DNA from: Candidatus Thiodiazotropha sp. (ex Ustalcina ferruginea)
GTDB taxonomy: Bacteria > Pseudomonadota > Gammaproteobacteria > Chromatiales > Chromatiaceae
Assembly (NCBI GenBank): GCA_025656375.1
Contig: JAHXHU010000131.1
Location: 1-36,903, forward strand
Direction of reading: 5' to 3'
DNA: 36,903 nucleotides
Part shown: positions 7,775 to 15,960 of the stretch, piece after piece
Numbering within the stretch: position 1 is the stretch's first letter
How the letters are laid out: every line of letters begins with the position of its first letter
Translations under genes and position numbers: made by a program
Notes under the pieces: model-generated
What the model saw: only the letters and a program-made list of their open reading frames with translations
Told to the model about the DNA's origin: nothing
Database searches by the model: none

Positions 7775-9298
7775 ATGATCCGCATCCGCCAGGAAGATCT
7801 AATCCATAGCATCTCCGATGCCTTGCAATTTATCTCCTACTATCATCCAGTAGATTTTCTTAAAGCAATGGGTGAGGCTTGGACAAAAGAGCAAAGCCCT
7901 GCCGCCAAAGATGCCATGGCACAGATCCTGGTCAACTCCCGTATGTGTGCAGAAGGAAAGCGGCCTGTTTGTCAGGATACCGGCATGGTGGTGGTATTCC
8001 TCAAGATCGGCATGCAGGTGCAATGGGATGGTGCTATGTCGGTGAGCGAAATGGTCAATGAAGGCGTACGTCAGGGCTATGCCCATCCCGATAATATTCT
8101 ACGCTCCTCGATGGTCTATGATCCATTGGGGAGTCGCAAGAATAGTGGTGACAATACACCAGCAATTATTCATATGGAGCTGGTCCAGGGAGACAAGCTA
8201 GAGATCAAGATTGCCGCTAAAGGTGGGGGTTCTGAAAACAAATCCCGTTTTAAAGTACTTAACCCTTCCTGCTCCATGGTCGATTGGGTATTGGAGGAGT
8301 TACCCAAAATGGGTGCTGGCTGGTGCCCACCCGGTATGCTTGGTATCGGTGTCGGAGGATCTGCTGAGAAGGCCATGTTGCTTGCAAAAGAGTCACTGAT
8401 GGAACCTATCGACATCCATGAGCTTATGACGCGTGGTCCAACAAATCGTAAGGAAGAATTACGTTTGGAGATCTACGATAAGGTCAACGCCTTAGGCATA
8501 GGTGCACAGGGATTGGGTGGGTTGACTACCGTTCTTGATGTCAAGATCAGCGACTTTCCTACCCATGCTGCGTCGCTGCCGGTGGGAATGATCCCCAACT
8601 GTGCGGCTACCCGTCACGTAGAGTTTACCCTGGATGGCAGCGGACCCGCTGTGCTCACGCCACCGAGCCTTGAAGACTGGCCCGACGTAACCTGGGAGGC
8701 CTCTCCACAAGCGCGCCGTGTAGACCTGGACAAGATCAGCAAAGAGGATATTGCAACCTGGAAACCGGGAGAGCTGATTCTCCTCAATGGCAAGCTATTG
8801 ACCGGGCGGGATGCTGCGCACAAACGGATTGCTGATCTCTATGCACGCAATAAACCACTCCCTGATGGCATCGATTTCCATGGCAGGTTCATCTACTACG
8901 TCGGACCCGTCGATCCAGTACGCGATGAAGTAGTGGGACCAGCCGGGCCCACTACGGCCACCCGCATGGATAAATTCACCGAGCTGATGCTGGTTCAGGC
9001 AGGCCTGTTCGGCATGGTGGGTAAAGCAGAACGTGGCCCTGTAGCGCTGGAGGCGATTAAACAAAACGACGCTGTCTATTTGATGGCTGTTGGTGGTGCG
9101 GCCTATCTTGTCTCGAAAGCAATCCGCAGTTCACGCATACTGGCTTTCGAAGAACTCGGTATGGAGGCTATTCGGGAGTTTGAAGTGGTCGACTTCCCCG
9201 TCACGGTTGCAGTCGACAGCCGTGGCAATTCTGTTCATAAAATGGGTCCCGCCGAGTGGCGGGGCAAGATTGGAAAAATACCTGTGGTAACGGAGTAA
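7775..9298 (+). CDS. Class I fumarate hydratase (4Fe-4S), single chain
   Basis: A 507-residue iron-sulfur fumarase, hydrating fumarate to malate in the TCA cycle. The three cysteines expected to hold the cluster are visible: C66 in VCQDTGM, C184 in GWCPPGM and C276 in PNCAATRH, with spacing matching the family. Both the alpha-type N-terminal part and the beta-type C-terminal part (GRFIYYVGPVDP, KAERGPVALEAI) are in one chain. The length agrees with the ~507-residue gammaproteobacterial form. The ORF track begins at a TTG at 7742. I choose the ATG at 7775 because AGGAAAC precedes it by a good spacing and the family-like sequence starts there. The AcuI-type gene follows after 10 bases, probably in the same transcript. 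This class is oxygen-sensitive, which fits a low-oxygen lifestyle. Confidence 0.93.
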   Translation: MIRIRQEDLIHSISDALQFISYYHPVDFLKAMGEAWTKEQSPAAKDAMAQILVNSRMCAEGKRPVCQDTGMVVVFLKIGMQVQWDGAMSVSEMVNEGVRQGYAHPDNILRSSMVYDPLGSRKNSGDNTPAIIHMELVQGDKLEIKIAAKGGGSENKSRFKVLNPSCSMVDWVLEELPKMGAGWCPPGMLGIGVGGSAEKAMLLAKESLMEPIDIHELMTRGPTNRKEELRLEIYDKVNALGIGAQGLGGLTTVLDVKISDFPTHAASLPVGMIPNCAATRHVEFTLDGSGPAVLTPPSLEDWPDVTWEASPQARRVDLDKISKEDIATWKPGELILLNGKLLTGRDAAHKRIADLYARNKPLPDGIDFHGRFIYYVGPVDPVRDEVVGPAGPTTATRMDKFTELMLVQAGLFGMVGKAERGPVALEAIKQNDAVYLMAVGGAAYLVSKAIRSSRILAFEELGMEAIREFEVVDFPVTVAVDSRGNSVHKMGPAEWRGKIGKIPVVTE

Positions 9299-9308
9299 GT
9301 AGTTCGTC

Positions 9309-10299
9309 ATGACTTCCTATAAAGCCTTCCGTATACATCGAGACAATGCACAGCACTCAGCCGGGATCGAGGAACTGGAGTTGCAAGCGCCGGATGAGGG
9401 AGAGCTTCTGATCCGGGTTAAATACTCCAGCATCAACTACAAGGATGCCTTGGCAGGCACCGGCAAGGCGCAGATCCTGAGACACTATCCCCTCACAGGG
9501 GGTATCGATGCCTGTGCTGAAGTCACTGAGAGCAATGATCGACGTTTCAAACCGGGAGATAGTGTCATTGTCACCGGACACGAGCTTTCTGCAACGGCAG
9601 ATGGTGGTTATGCAGAATATCTCAGAGTACCGGCTGACTGGGCTATACCGCTACCTGACGGACTCACTGCAGCCCAATCAATGGCCTTAGGGACAGCGGG
9701 ATTCACCGCTGCATTGGCGTTGTACCGAATGGAAATCAATGGTCAAAGACCCGACATGGGACCCATTCTGATAACCGGCGCAACGGGGGGGTGTTGGCTG
9801 TTTTGCGGTAAACATCTTCGATGGGGAAGGATTTGAGGTCAATGCAGTTACCGGCAAGACGGATCAACATGGCTACCTTGAGCACTTGGGGGCACAGGAA
9901 GTACTGGGTCGAGAGCAAGTCATCACCTATCACCATGCCCTGGAGCGTGGTCACTGGGGTGGAGCAGCGGTAGACAATGTAGGTGGCGAGATGCTCTCCA
10001 GTATCACCCCCAAGATAAGGCCATGGGGCAATATCGCTGCTATTGGCTTGGCAGGCGGTCACGCGTTAAACACGACGGTCATGCCATTCATCCTGCGTGG
10101 TGTCAGCCTACTCGGCATCAACTCCGCCGGCTGTCCCTACGAGATCAGAGAGGAGATCTGGCAAAGACTGGCCACGGATCTCAAACCCAGGCACCTGGAT
10201 GATATCGTCACTCAGACAGTTACACTGGAACAGCTTCCCGAAGTCTTTGATCAAATGCTGGAAGGTCAGATTATGGGCCGTACTGTGGTTTCCCTGTAG
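9309..10299 (+). pseudogene. acuI: YhdH/AcuI-type quinone oxidoreductase, frameshifted in a G7 tract
   Basis: The two ORFs 9309-9836 and 9886-10299 are halves of one MDR-family reductase. The first half has the GroES-like domain (YSSINYKDALA, GGIDACAEV, GDSVIVTG) up to the Rossmann motif ITGATGG. The second half continues with LGAQEVLGREQVI, DNVGGEML and the family-like C-terminus. The break is at seven Gs, 9785-9791. Dropping one G restores GGVGCFAVNIFDGEGFEVNAV and a continuous protein of 329 residues, the normal length for YhdH/AcuI. AcuI enzymes reduce acryloyl-CoA to propionyl-CoA with NADPH. The surrounding codons show no other damage, so this is either a recent mutation, a slippage-prone on/off tract, or a base-call error in a homopolymer. 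Confidence 0.85.
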
Positions 10300-10318
10300 A
10301 GCTGCCTACTCGAATAAA

Positions 10319-10342
10319 CGTAGGGTGTGGCCCTATCGCACC
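10319..10342. repeat. REP-like hairpin after a stop codon, copy 2
   Basis: CGTAGGGTGTGGCCCTATCGCACC, an imperfect palindrome of the same family as 2751-2772. It starts 20 bases after the acuI-type stop codon. The flanks also match copy 1 (AAACG before, TTCT after). Confidence 0.55.
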
Positions 10343-10432
10343 ATTCTGAACTAAAAATAGGGAATGGATTCTTCTATGTGAAGCTAAAAGTACACTGACC
10401 TAGTTTAATGACAGAATCAGGATAAAAGACCT

Positions 10433-11791
10433 ATGACCGATACAGGACATGTCAATCTAGAACAGTTTATGGAAGGTGTAAAAAGACGCAATCCAGGACA
10501 AAATGAATATGTGCAGGCGGTACAGGAGGTTGCTGAGGATATTTTCGATTTTATCCAGGATAAAAATGAATACCACGAATATCAAATTCTACGACGAATC
10601 GCTGAGCCGGATAGAGTCGTAAGCTTTCGGGTCTGTTGGGAAGACGACAACAGTAATATTCGTGTGCAACGCGGCTGGCGAGTACAGAACAACAATGCGA
10701 TCGGGCCTTACAAGGGAGGAATTCGTTTCCACCGTGACGTTAACGAGAGCATACTCAAATTTCTTGCCTTTGAGCAGACTTTCAAAAATAGTCTGACCGG
10801 TCTACCAATGGGTGGCGGCAAGGGTGGTGCCAATTTCAATCCCAAGGGTAAATCCGATCATGAAGTGATGCGCTTCTGCCAATCGTTCATGACCGAACTC
10901 TATCGACATGTTGGGCAGGACATAGATGTGCCTGCGGGTGATATTGGAGTAGGGGCACGTGAGATAGGATACATGTTCGGTCAGTACAAACGCATTACTA
11001 ACGAATTCACCGGTGTGCTTACCGGTAAAGCACTTGAATATGGCGGTAGTCTTATCCGTTCCGAAGCGACAGGCTACGGGGCAGTCTATTTTTTACAGGA
11101 TATGCTTGCACGGGTAGGCAATTCGATTGAAGGAAAGAGCTGTGTCGTTTCCGGCTCCGGAAATGTAGCAACCCATGTGGTCGAGAAGATTAGCCAACTC
11201 GGTGGTAGGGTAGTGACACTTTCAGATTCCGGTGGTTTTGTCTATGACCCCGACGGAATCGACCAGGAAAAACTCAGTTGGGTCAAGGAGCATAAGACTC
11301 GGCACCGCGGTAGAATTGCCGACTATGTTAAGGAGTTTAAGAACGCAGAGTTTTACCAAGGCATGCGACCCTGGTCTGTCAAATGTGATCTTGCCTTGCC
11401 TTGTGCAACACAAAACGAGATTAATGGTGAAGATGCGAGAACACTGATCAAGAATGGCTGCATCGGCGTATCGGAGGGTGCCAACATGCCGACCAATCTG
11501 GATGGCGTGCATGCGTTTAAGGGAGCTAAGATTCTCTTCGCACCCGGTAAAGCGGCTAATGCAGGGGGGGTTGCTGTCTCCGGGCTGGAGATGAGTCAGA
11601 ATTCGGCCCGCATATCGTGGAAAGAAGAAGATTTACAGCAACTACTGGTTGATATTATGAAGCAGATTCATGATAGTTGCGTCGAGTTTGGCGGCACGCC
11701 AGGCAGTGAGCATATTGACTATGTGCGTGGTGCCAATATCGCGGGTTTTATAAAAGTAGCGGATGCGATGCTGGCTTATGGTGTGGTGTGA
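10433..11791 (+). CDS. gdhA: NADP-type glutamate dehydrogenase
   Basis: A 452-residue hexameric-type glutamate dehydrogenase, making glutamate from 2-oxoglutarate and ammonia. The substrate-binding part includes GPYKGGIRFHRDV (about residue 90), the catalytic-lysine motif GLPMGGGKGGANF (K near 130) and PAGDIGVGAREIGYM (Asp near 166). The coenzyme domain has the Rossmann motif VVSGSGNVA near residue 240, then GANMPTNLDG and APGKAANAGGVAVSG. The length and motifs fit the ~450-residue bacterial NADP enzymes. NADP preference is inferred from that class, not read from the binding site. An AGGA sequence lies upstream of the ATG with rather long spacing. It stands as its own unit 134 bases after the acuI-type gene, in the same direction, and uses the substrate that SucA also consumes. 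Confidence 0.96.
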   Translation: MTDTGHVNLEQFMEGVKRRNPGQNEYVQAVQEVAEDIFDFIQDKNEYHEYQILRRIAEPDRVVSFRVCWEDDNSNIRVQRGWRVQNNNAIGPYKGGIRFHRDVNESILKFLAFEQTFKNSLTGLPMGGGKGGANFNPKGKSDHEVMRFCQSFMTELYRHVGQDIDVPAGDIGVGAREIGYMFGQYKRITNEFTGVLTGKALEYGGSLIRSEATGYGAVYFLQDMLARVGNSIEGKSCVVSGSGNVATHVVEKISQLGGRVVTLSDSGGFVYDPDGIDQEKLSWVKEHKTRHRGRIADYVKEFKNAEFYQGMRPWSVKCDLALPCATQNEINGEDARTLIKNGCIGVSEGANMPTNLDGVHAFKGAKILFAPGKAANAGGVAVSGLEMSQNSARISWKEEDLQQLLVDIMKQIHDSCVEFGGTPGSEHIDYVRGANIAGFIKVADAMLAYGVV

Positions 11792-12673
11792 TAGCGGACC
11801 CGGAGAGCACTGGGGACCAAAACAACTCAGACACCCGATTAAATAGGGCAAAAAACTTGGCCCATAATTAATAAGAAGAAGTTATTTAAGTGGATTGATT
11901 TATTGTTAGTAGTCGCGCCTTGATTGTCATCGACTTAAACTGTAAGGGCTCTTATACTTCCTGTAGTCTCAGACTTGGCTCGACATGTGGCTACACGGAG
12001 ATAACACGATGCTAGAGATATACTGAGCAGATACAAGAAGCCCAGACTTCATCAAGAGTGAGAAGTGTTTCAAAACCTGGCAACCGTTGGATTTCGAAGA
12101 AGCAAAGCGGATGTTGAAGAAATTCTGCGGAGCCGATACCAACCTTGGGCTGAAAAGCAAAGCAGTTGAAGGTCTTGTCAACAGACTGAAAACACCCAAG
12201 CTGAAATTCGACAAAAAGCTGAAGAGGAATCTTCCAACAGGGGATTCTCATCCCCTCAACAAGAACGATTTAAGTCGTCTGATCAAATCCCAAAAGACCC
12301 GTGAATCTTTCTGGATCTCTACAGATGAAAAGGAAGACTGCGGCGGACAGGCCAGTAGTTATATCTACAAGATGAGGTTCGACTCAAATAGTCGGGCACC
12401 GATTCCACCGAGGACCGGACGGCCAAAGAGGATCTGACAGCACCTGTGATTGGATATCAAGCCCTCCAGCAGGGTAGTGAACTGCATACATTGATACAGA
12501 GTTTTCGTTATTGGTGCACGGGAGTGCCGGCACTTCGGATAAGGTTAAGGACAACGGGAGAATACTGCCCTTTATGGAGGGCATTCGCACAGTAATGGAA
12601 CTATGACAAGAAAATCAAAGGATAGGCGCAGGCGGCCCTCAAGCCGCCACTGATCATGAATAGCGATATTCGC
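11792..12673. other. Gene-poor stretch with a probable decayed gene
   Basis: The first ~200 bases are AT-rich and show no gene. From about 12000 to 12600, one plus-strand frame reads as fairly protein-like text broken by several stops. Pieces include NLATVGFRRSKADVEEIL, QTENTQAEIRQKAEEES and TAPVIGYQALQQGSELHTL, separated by TGA or TAG codons, with a further protein-like piece (TEQIQEAQTSSRV) in another frame upstream. This is what an old, inactivated gene would look like. I cannot name the parent family. GGCGGC/GCCGCC at 12631-12648 forms a short hairpin that could end transcription of the 69-residue gene on the minus strand. Confidence 0.4.
12087..12437 (+). CDS. Doubtful ORF inside the decayed region
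   Basis: A 116-codon open frame starting with TTG and lacking a convincing ribosome binding site. The product would be very rich in Lys, Arg, Asn and Asp, with no recognisable domain. The overlapping frame two bases over gives equally or more protein-like text but with stops. I consider this ORF more likely a by-product of the decayed gene than a working gene. It is listed because it is the longest plus-strand open frame in the stretch. Confidence 0.2.
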   Translation: MDFEEAKRMLKKFCGADTNLGLKSKAVEGLVNRLKTPKLKFDKKLKRNLPTGDSHPLNKNDLSRLIKSQKTRESFWISTDEKEDCGGQASSYIYKMRFDSNSRAPIPPRTGRPKRI

Positions 12674-12883
12674 TCAGTGTTGCCGATATCCGGAGTCTAA
12701 CCAGCATTGGGGAAGTGGCTCGCCAGAGGGGAATTTCATCTGATCTTTGGCGAATTTTTCAGCATCCTGCATCTCTTCTCCTGCATGGAAGCGACCAACA
12801 ATTTCAACATGGTTTGGATTAAAAAGATCGGTCAGACTCAGTACCTCAACCAGTTTTTCACTGTTTTTCTGCATTAAAAACAT
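12674..12883 (-). CDS. Small conserved-looking protein of unknown function, strong SD
   Basis: A 69-residue soluble protein, not recognised. The start at 12883 is fixed by a near-perfect Shine-Dalgarno sequence, AAAGGAGG, six bases before the ATG. The ORF track's longer start at 12919 is less likely. The sequence has a helical start (KNSEKLVEVLSLTDLF), a middle HVEIVGRFHAGEEMQD and a proline-rich end with PSGEPLPQCWLDSGYR. The mix of Gly, Pro, His, Cys and Trp in the second half suggests a folded and conserved domain, not random translation. It stands alone between the decayed region and the repeat downstream of prfC. No membrane segment or signal peptide is present. Confidence 0.6.
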   Translation of the reverse strand: MFLMQKNSEKLVEVLSLTDLFNPNHVEIVGRFHAGEEMQDAEKFAKDQMKFPSGEPLPQCWLDSGYRQH

Positions 12884-13284
12884 CGAGAACCTCCTTTCTA
12901 TCCGGGCAGAGAACATCACGCCCCTTGTACTAATAAGTATGGATTAGAAGACGTAATTTTCAATGCTGTTGCAGGACTGGAAAGCCATTCATCATCCAGG
13001 GGTTTAGAGCGCTTTTGTGCTGTACACTTGAATAGAGTCAAGCAAAAAACTACCTGATTACCTGCCACATTCAGCTATTGCATAGGTGTTGAATGTAATC
13101 AGTTTAAGGTGTTCTGAAACGTTAATACGAGGATTTGTGTGGACTTCCAGTGCGTTATGGTGGGGCAGGGCTCTGCCCCACCAAACACGGCTGAATAAGG
13201 TCGCGCATATTCGATCCTTAGCAGTTAAGAAAGCGCCCCTTCACCAAACCCAGTCAAGGTGAGTGTTGAAAAATTTCAACCGAA
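12884..13284. other. 401-base gap holding a dispersed repeat
   Basis: No ORF with gene-like features is seen. The gap holds the putative promoter of the 69-residue gene at its left end, the ~150 bp repeat copy A (13045-13195), and a short inverted repeat GTTGAAA/TTTCAAC (about 13264-13280) just past the prfC stop, which has no T-run and is a weak terminator candidate. Confidence 0.5.
13045..13195 (+). repeat. ~150 bp dispersed noncoding repeat, copy A
   Basis: It aligns along its length with 15814-15960. Shared blocks include ACCTGATTACC, TGTTGAA, TCTGAAACGTTA, ATTTGTGT, GACTTCCAG and GCGTTATGG, ending in CACGGCT. Near its right end is a strong hairpin, GGTGGGGCAG-GGCT-CTGCCCCACC (10 bp stem). 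No ORF is kept between the copies. Confidence 0.8.
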
Positions 13285-14865
13285 TTAAAGCTCGCGGGTA
13301 GCAAGATATTTGATGTCCGGCCACCGTTCTATTGCCAGATCCAAATTGACCCGTGTTGGCGCCAGATAGACCAGTTGATCATCCCCATCCAGTGCAAGAT
13401 TGCCATAGGCCGTCTCCTTGAAACGATCGAGCATCTTCTCATCCTTACACTCTATCCATCGGGTGGTAGCCACTCTCACCGGCTCAACGATCGCCTCAAC
13501 CTTGTACTCATGCTTCAGACGTTCCACAGCCACATCAAACTGCAAGACACCCACTGCGCCCAGTATCAAGTCATTATTCTTCATCGGCCTGAAAACCTGA
13601 GTGGCTCCCTCTTCGCACAGCTGCAAAACGCCCTTCAACAGCGCCTTCTGCTTGAGTGGATCCCTCAATACCACACGACGAAACATCTCGGGGGCGAAAT
13701 AGGGGATGCCTTCGTATTTCAGCAGCTCCCCTTCGGTAAAGGTATCGCCGATTTGAATCGTGCCATGGTTGTGTAGACCAATGATATCCCCTGGCCATGC
13801 CTCCTCCACATGCCTTCTTTCATCGGCTTGGAAGGTAATGGCATTACTGATCTGTATGGTCTTATCAATGCGAACATGACGCATCTTCATGCCCTTGCGG
13901 TAGCTCCCGGAACAGACACGCAGAAAGGCAACTCGATCTCGATGTTGAGGATCCATATTGGCCTGGATCTTAAAAACGAAACCGCTGAATTTGGGCTCTG
14001 CCGGCTCTACCAGTCGTTGCTGGGTAGTGCGTAAAAGTGGCCCGGGTGCATATTCAACAAAAGCTTCCAGCAGTTCTTTAACACCGAAGTTGTTAATTGC
14101 GGAACCAAAAAAAACCGGTGTCAGCTCACCACGGGCATAGGCCTCAAGATCGAGTTCATGACTGGCACCACGCACCAGTTCGATCTCCTCGCGTAACTCT
14201 TCGGCCTGGCTGCCGATCATCTCATCCAGCTTGGGATTGTCGATACCCTCGATGATCTCACCCATTTGAATCTTACCCCCGTGGGTCGCGCTGAAAAGAT
14301 GGGTAGTATCGGTACGCAGATCGTAAACCCCTTTTAGGCGTTTGCCCATGCCGATCGGCCAGGAAATAGGTGCACACTTGATCTTCAAGACCTCCTCGAT
14401 CTCATCGAGAATCTCCAGTGGATCACGACCTTCCCGGTCAAGTTTGTTGACGAATGTAAGGATCGGTGTATCACGTAAGCGACAGACCTCCATCAACTTG
14501 ATGGTGCGAGCCTCAACACCCTTCGCCACGTCGATGACCATCAAGGCAGAGTCAACAGCTGTCAGAGTACGGTAGGTATCTTCAGAAAAGTCTTCATGTC
14601 CGGGAGTATCGAGTAGGTTGACGATCTCGCCCTGATAGGGAAATTGCATGACCGATGAGGTCACCGAGATGCCGCGCTCCTTCTCCATCGCCATCCAGTC
14701 AGATGTAGCATGGCGTGCCGCCTTGCGCCCTTTGACCGTGCCCGCCATCTGGATTGCACCGCCATATAGCAGCAGTTTTTCCGTCAGCGTGGTCTTTCCC
14801 GCATCCGGATGAGAGATGATGGCGAAGGTTCGGCGACGACTGAGTTGTTCGAGCAGTTCAGACAT
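13285..14865 (-). CDS. prfC: Peptide chain release factor 3
   Basis: A 526-residue translational GTPase. RF3 removes RF1 or RF2 from the ribosome after peptide release. GTP-binding motifs are all visible: G1 [14 protein letters not shown] near residue 18, the GISVTSSV switch I, G3 DTPGHEDF near 90, and G4 [10 protein letters not shown] near 144. Domain II follows from about 280 ([16 protein letters not shown]), and the C-terminal domain holds [12 protein letters not shown] and [10 protein letters not shown]. The length is essentially that of the E. coli protein (529). The ATG at 14865 is followed directly by the conserved N-terminal sequence. It appears to be a single-gene unit, with repeat copy A about 90 bases past its stop. 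Confidence 0.97.
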   Translation of the reverse strand: MSELLEQLSRRRTFAIISHPDAGKTTLTEKLLLYGGAIQMAGTVKGRKAARHATSDWMAMEKERGISVTSSVMQFPYQGEIVNLLDTPGHEDFSEDTYRTLTAVDSALMVIDVAKGVEARTIKLMEVCRLRDTPILTFVNKLDREGRDPLEILDEIEEVLKIKCAPISWPIGMGKRLKGVYDLRTDTTHLFSATHGGKIQMGEIIEGIDNPKLDEMIGSQAEELREEIELVRGASHELDLEAYARGELTPVFFGSAINNFGVKELLEAFVEYAPGPLLRTTQQRLVEPAEPKFSGFVFKIQANMDPQHRDRVAFLRVCSGSYRKGMKMRHVRIDKTIQISNAITFQADERRHVEEAWPGDIIGLHNHGTIQIGDTFTEGELLKYEGIPYFAPEMFRRVVLRDPLKQKALLKGVLQLCEEGATQVFRPMKNNDLILGAVGVLQFDVAVERLKHEYKVEAIVEPVRVATTRWIECKDEKMLDRFKETAYGNLALDGDDQLVYLAPTRVNLDLAIERWPDIKYLATREL

Positions 14866-15108
14866 AAAGACTACATCATGGTGAAAAGCCGCGGATTATA
14901 CCCCATTCACTGATTGTGTATGAGCTTTTTGGAGATTACCTGACCCTATGATTAGCTCGTGAGCATTAGAAATACGTTTTTCTTAACAAACCCTTGAAGC
15001 AAAAGAGTAAGAAGTAGATTCCGCAAGCGTCCACTGTTTAGGCTATACCCATTTATTTTTACAAATGTTTCATATAATTCTGTTAAGAAAATGTGATTTG
15101 GAGATGGC

Positions 15109-15813
15109 ATGGACCTATCCCTAGGACGCTTGTCAGGTTTCAGTAATAACGCTTCTGCTTCAGGCGGTATCCAGCGTGGGTTGGAATCATCCCGAGCTGA
15201 TCAGATCACTGCGGGCAGTTCAGCCGAGGATTCTGCAGCTACCCCCGCCACCCGGGAAAGCGCAACTCAGCGTCCCGTCATGGAAACCGGACAAGCTAAC
15301 CCGTTGACGCCGGAGGAGCAGGCACAGGTCAGGGAGCTACAAAAGGTAGACCGGGAGGTCAGAGCCCACGAGGCTGCCCACAGAGCGGCGGCAGGTGGTC
15401 TGGCATCGGGTGGCAGCTACACGTATCAGACAGGACCGGATGGAAGAAACTATGCGGTTGGTGGTGAAGTCTCCATTAGTGCTTCTTCGTCCGGGACACC
15501 TCGTGAGAAACTTCAGCAGGCCGAGACCATCCGCAGGGCTGCTCTGGCCCCGGCGGATCCATCATCCCAGGACCGCCAAGTCGCTGCACAGGCGGCTGCA
15601 ACGGCCGCGCAAGCTCGCAGTGAAATCAGCGCTGCAAAGCACCAGGAACAGACAAAACAGGGGGAGGAGCCGGTAGGCCAGGATACCCGGCATCAAACTC
15701 AGCAAGTCAGCAACCTCTCTACACTTGGACGTCGAGCCATTGCCTCATTTGAAGGGGTAGCTGGCATTAATGCTTTGCATAGCAACTCAACTCCCATTGA
15801 CGAAATCATTTAA
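15109..15813 (+). CDS. SprA-related putative metalloprotease (CJM1_0395 family)
   Basis: A 234-residue protein. Residues 1-60 are low-complexity (Ser, Ala, Thr, Gln). The conserved core begins near residue 64 with LTPEEQAQVRELQKVDREV, then the HEAAH zinc-binding motif near residue 85, followed by GGSYTYQTGPDGRNYAVGGEV and a helical PADPSSQDRQVAAQAAATAAQARSEI segment. This is the layout of the SprA-related (PF12118) family, called putative metalloproteases because of the HExxH-like motif. Here it reads HEAAH, which meets HExxH. Protease activity has not been shown for the family as far as I know. GGAGATGGC precedes the ATG. It is divergent from prfC, and repeat copy B begins directly at its stop codon. 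Confidence 0.82.
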   Translation: MDLSLGRLSGFSNNASASGGIQRGLESSRADQITAGSSAEDSAATPATRESATQRPVMETGQANPLTPEEQAQVRELQKVDREVRAHEAAHRAAAGGLASGGSYTYQTGPDGRNYAVGGEVSISASSSGTPREKLQQAETIRRAALAPADPSSQDRQVAAQAAATAAQARSEISAAKHQEQTKQGEEPVGQDTRHQTQQVSNLSTLGRRAIASFEGVAGINALHSNSTPIDEII

Positions 15814-15960
15814 AAACAAAACCTGATTACCCACCACACTCATCAATTGCATCAGTGTTGAAAGGTAATTAACTTAAGATGCTCTGAAACGTTATTACGT
15901 GAATTTGTGTTGACTTCCAGCGCGTTATGGCGGGGCAGGACCCAACCAATCACGGCTAAA
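15814..15960 (+). repeat. ~150 bp dispersed noncoding repeat, copy B
   Basis: Second copy of the element at 13045-13195, in the same orientation, about 75-80% identical by eye. The GGGGCAG hairpin arm is kept but its partner arm is missing (GGGGCAGGACCC instead of GGGGCAGGGCTCTGCCCC), so copy B has lost the strong stem. Its right end overlaps the last codons of the minus-strand 480-residue gene. Confidence 0.8.
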
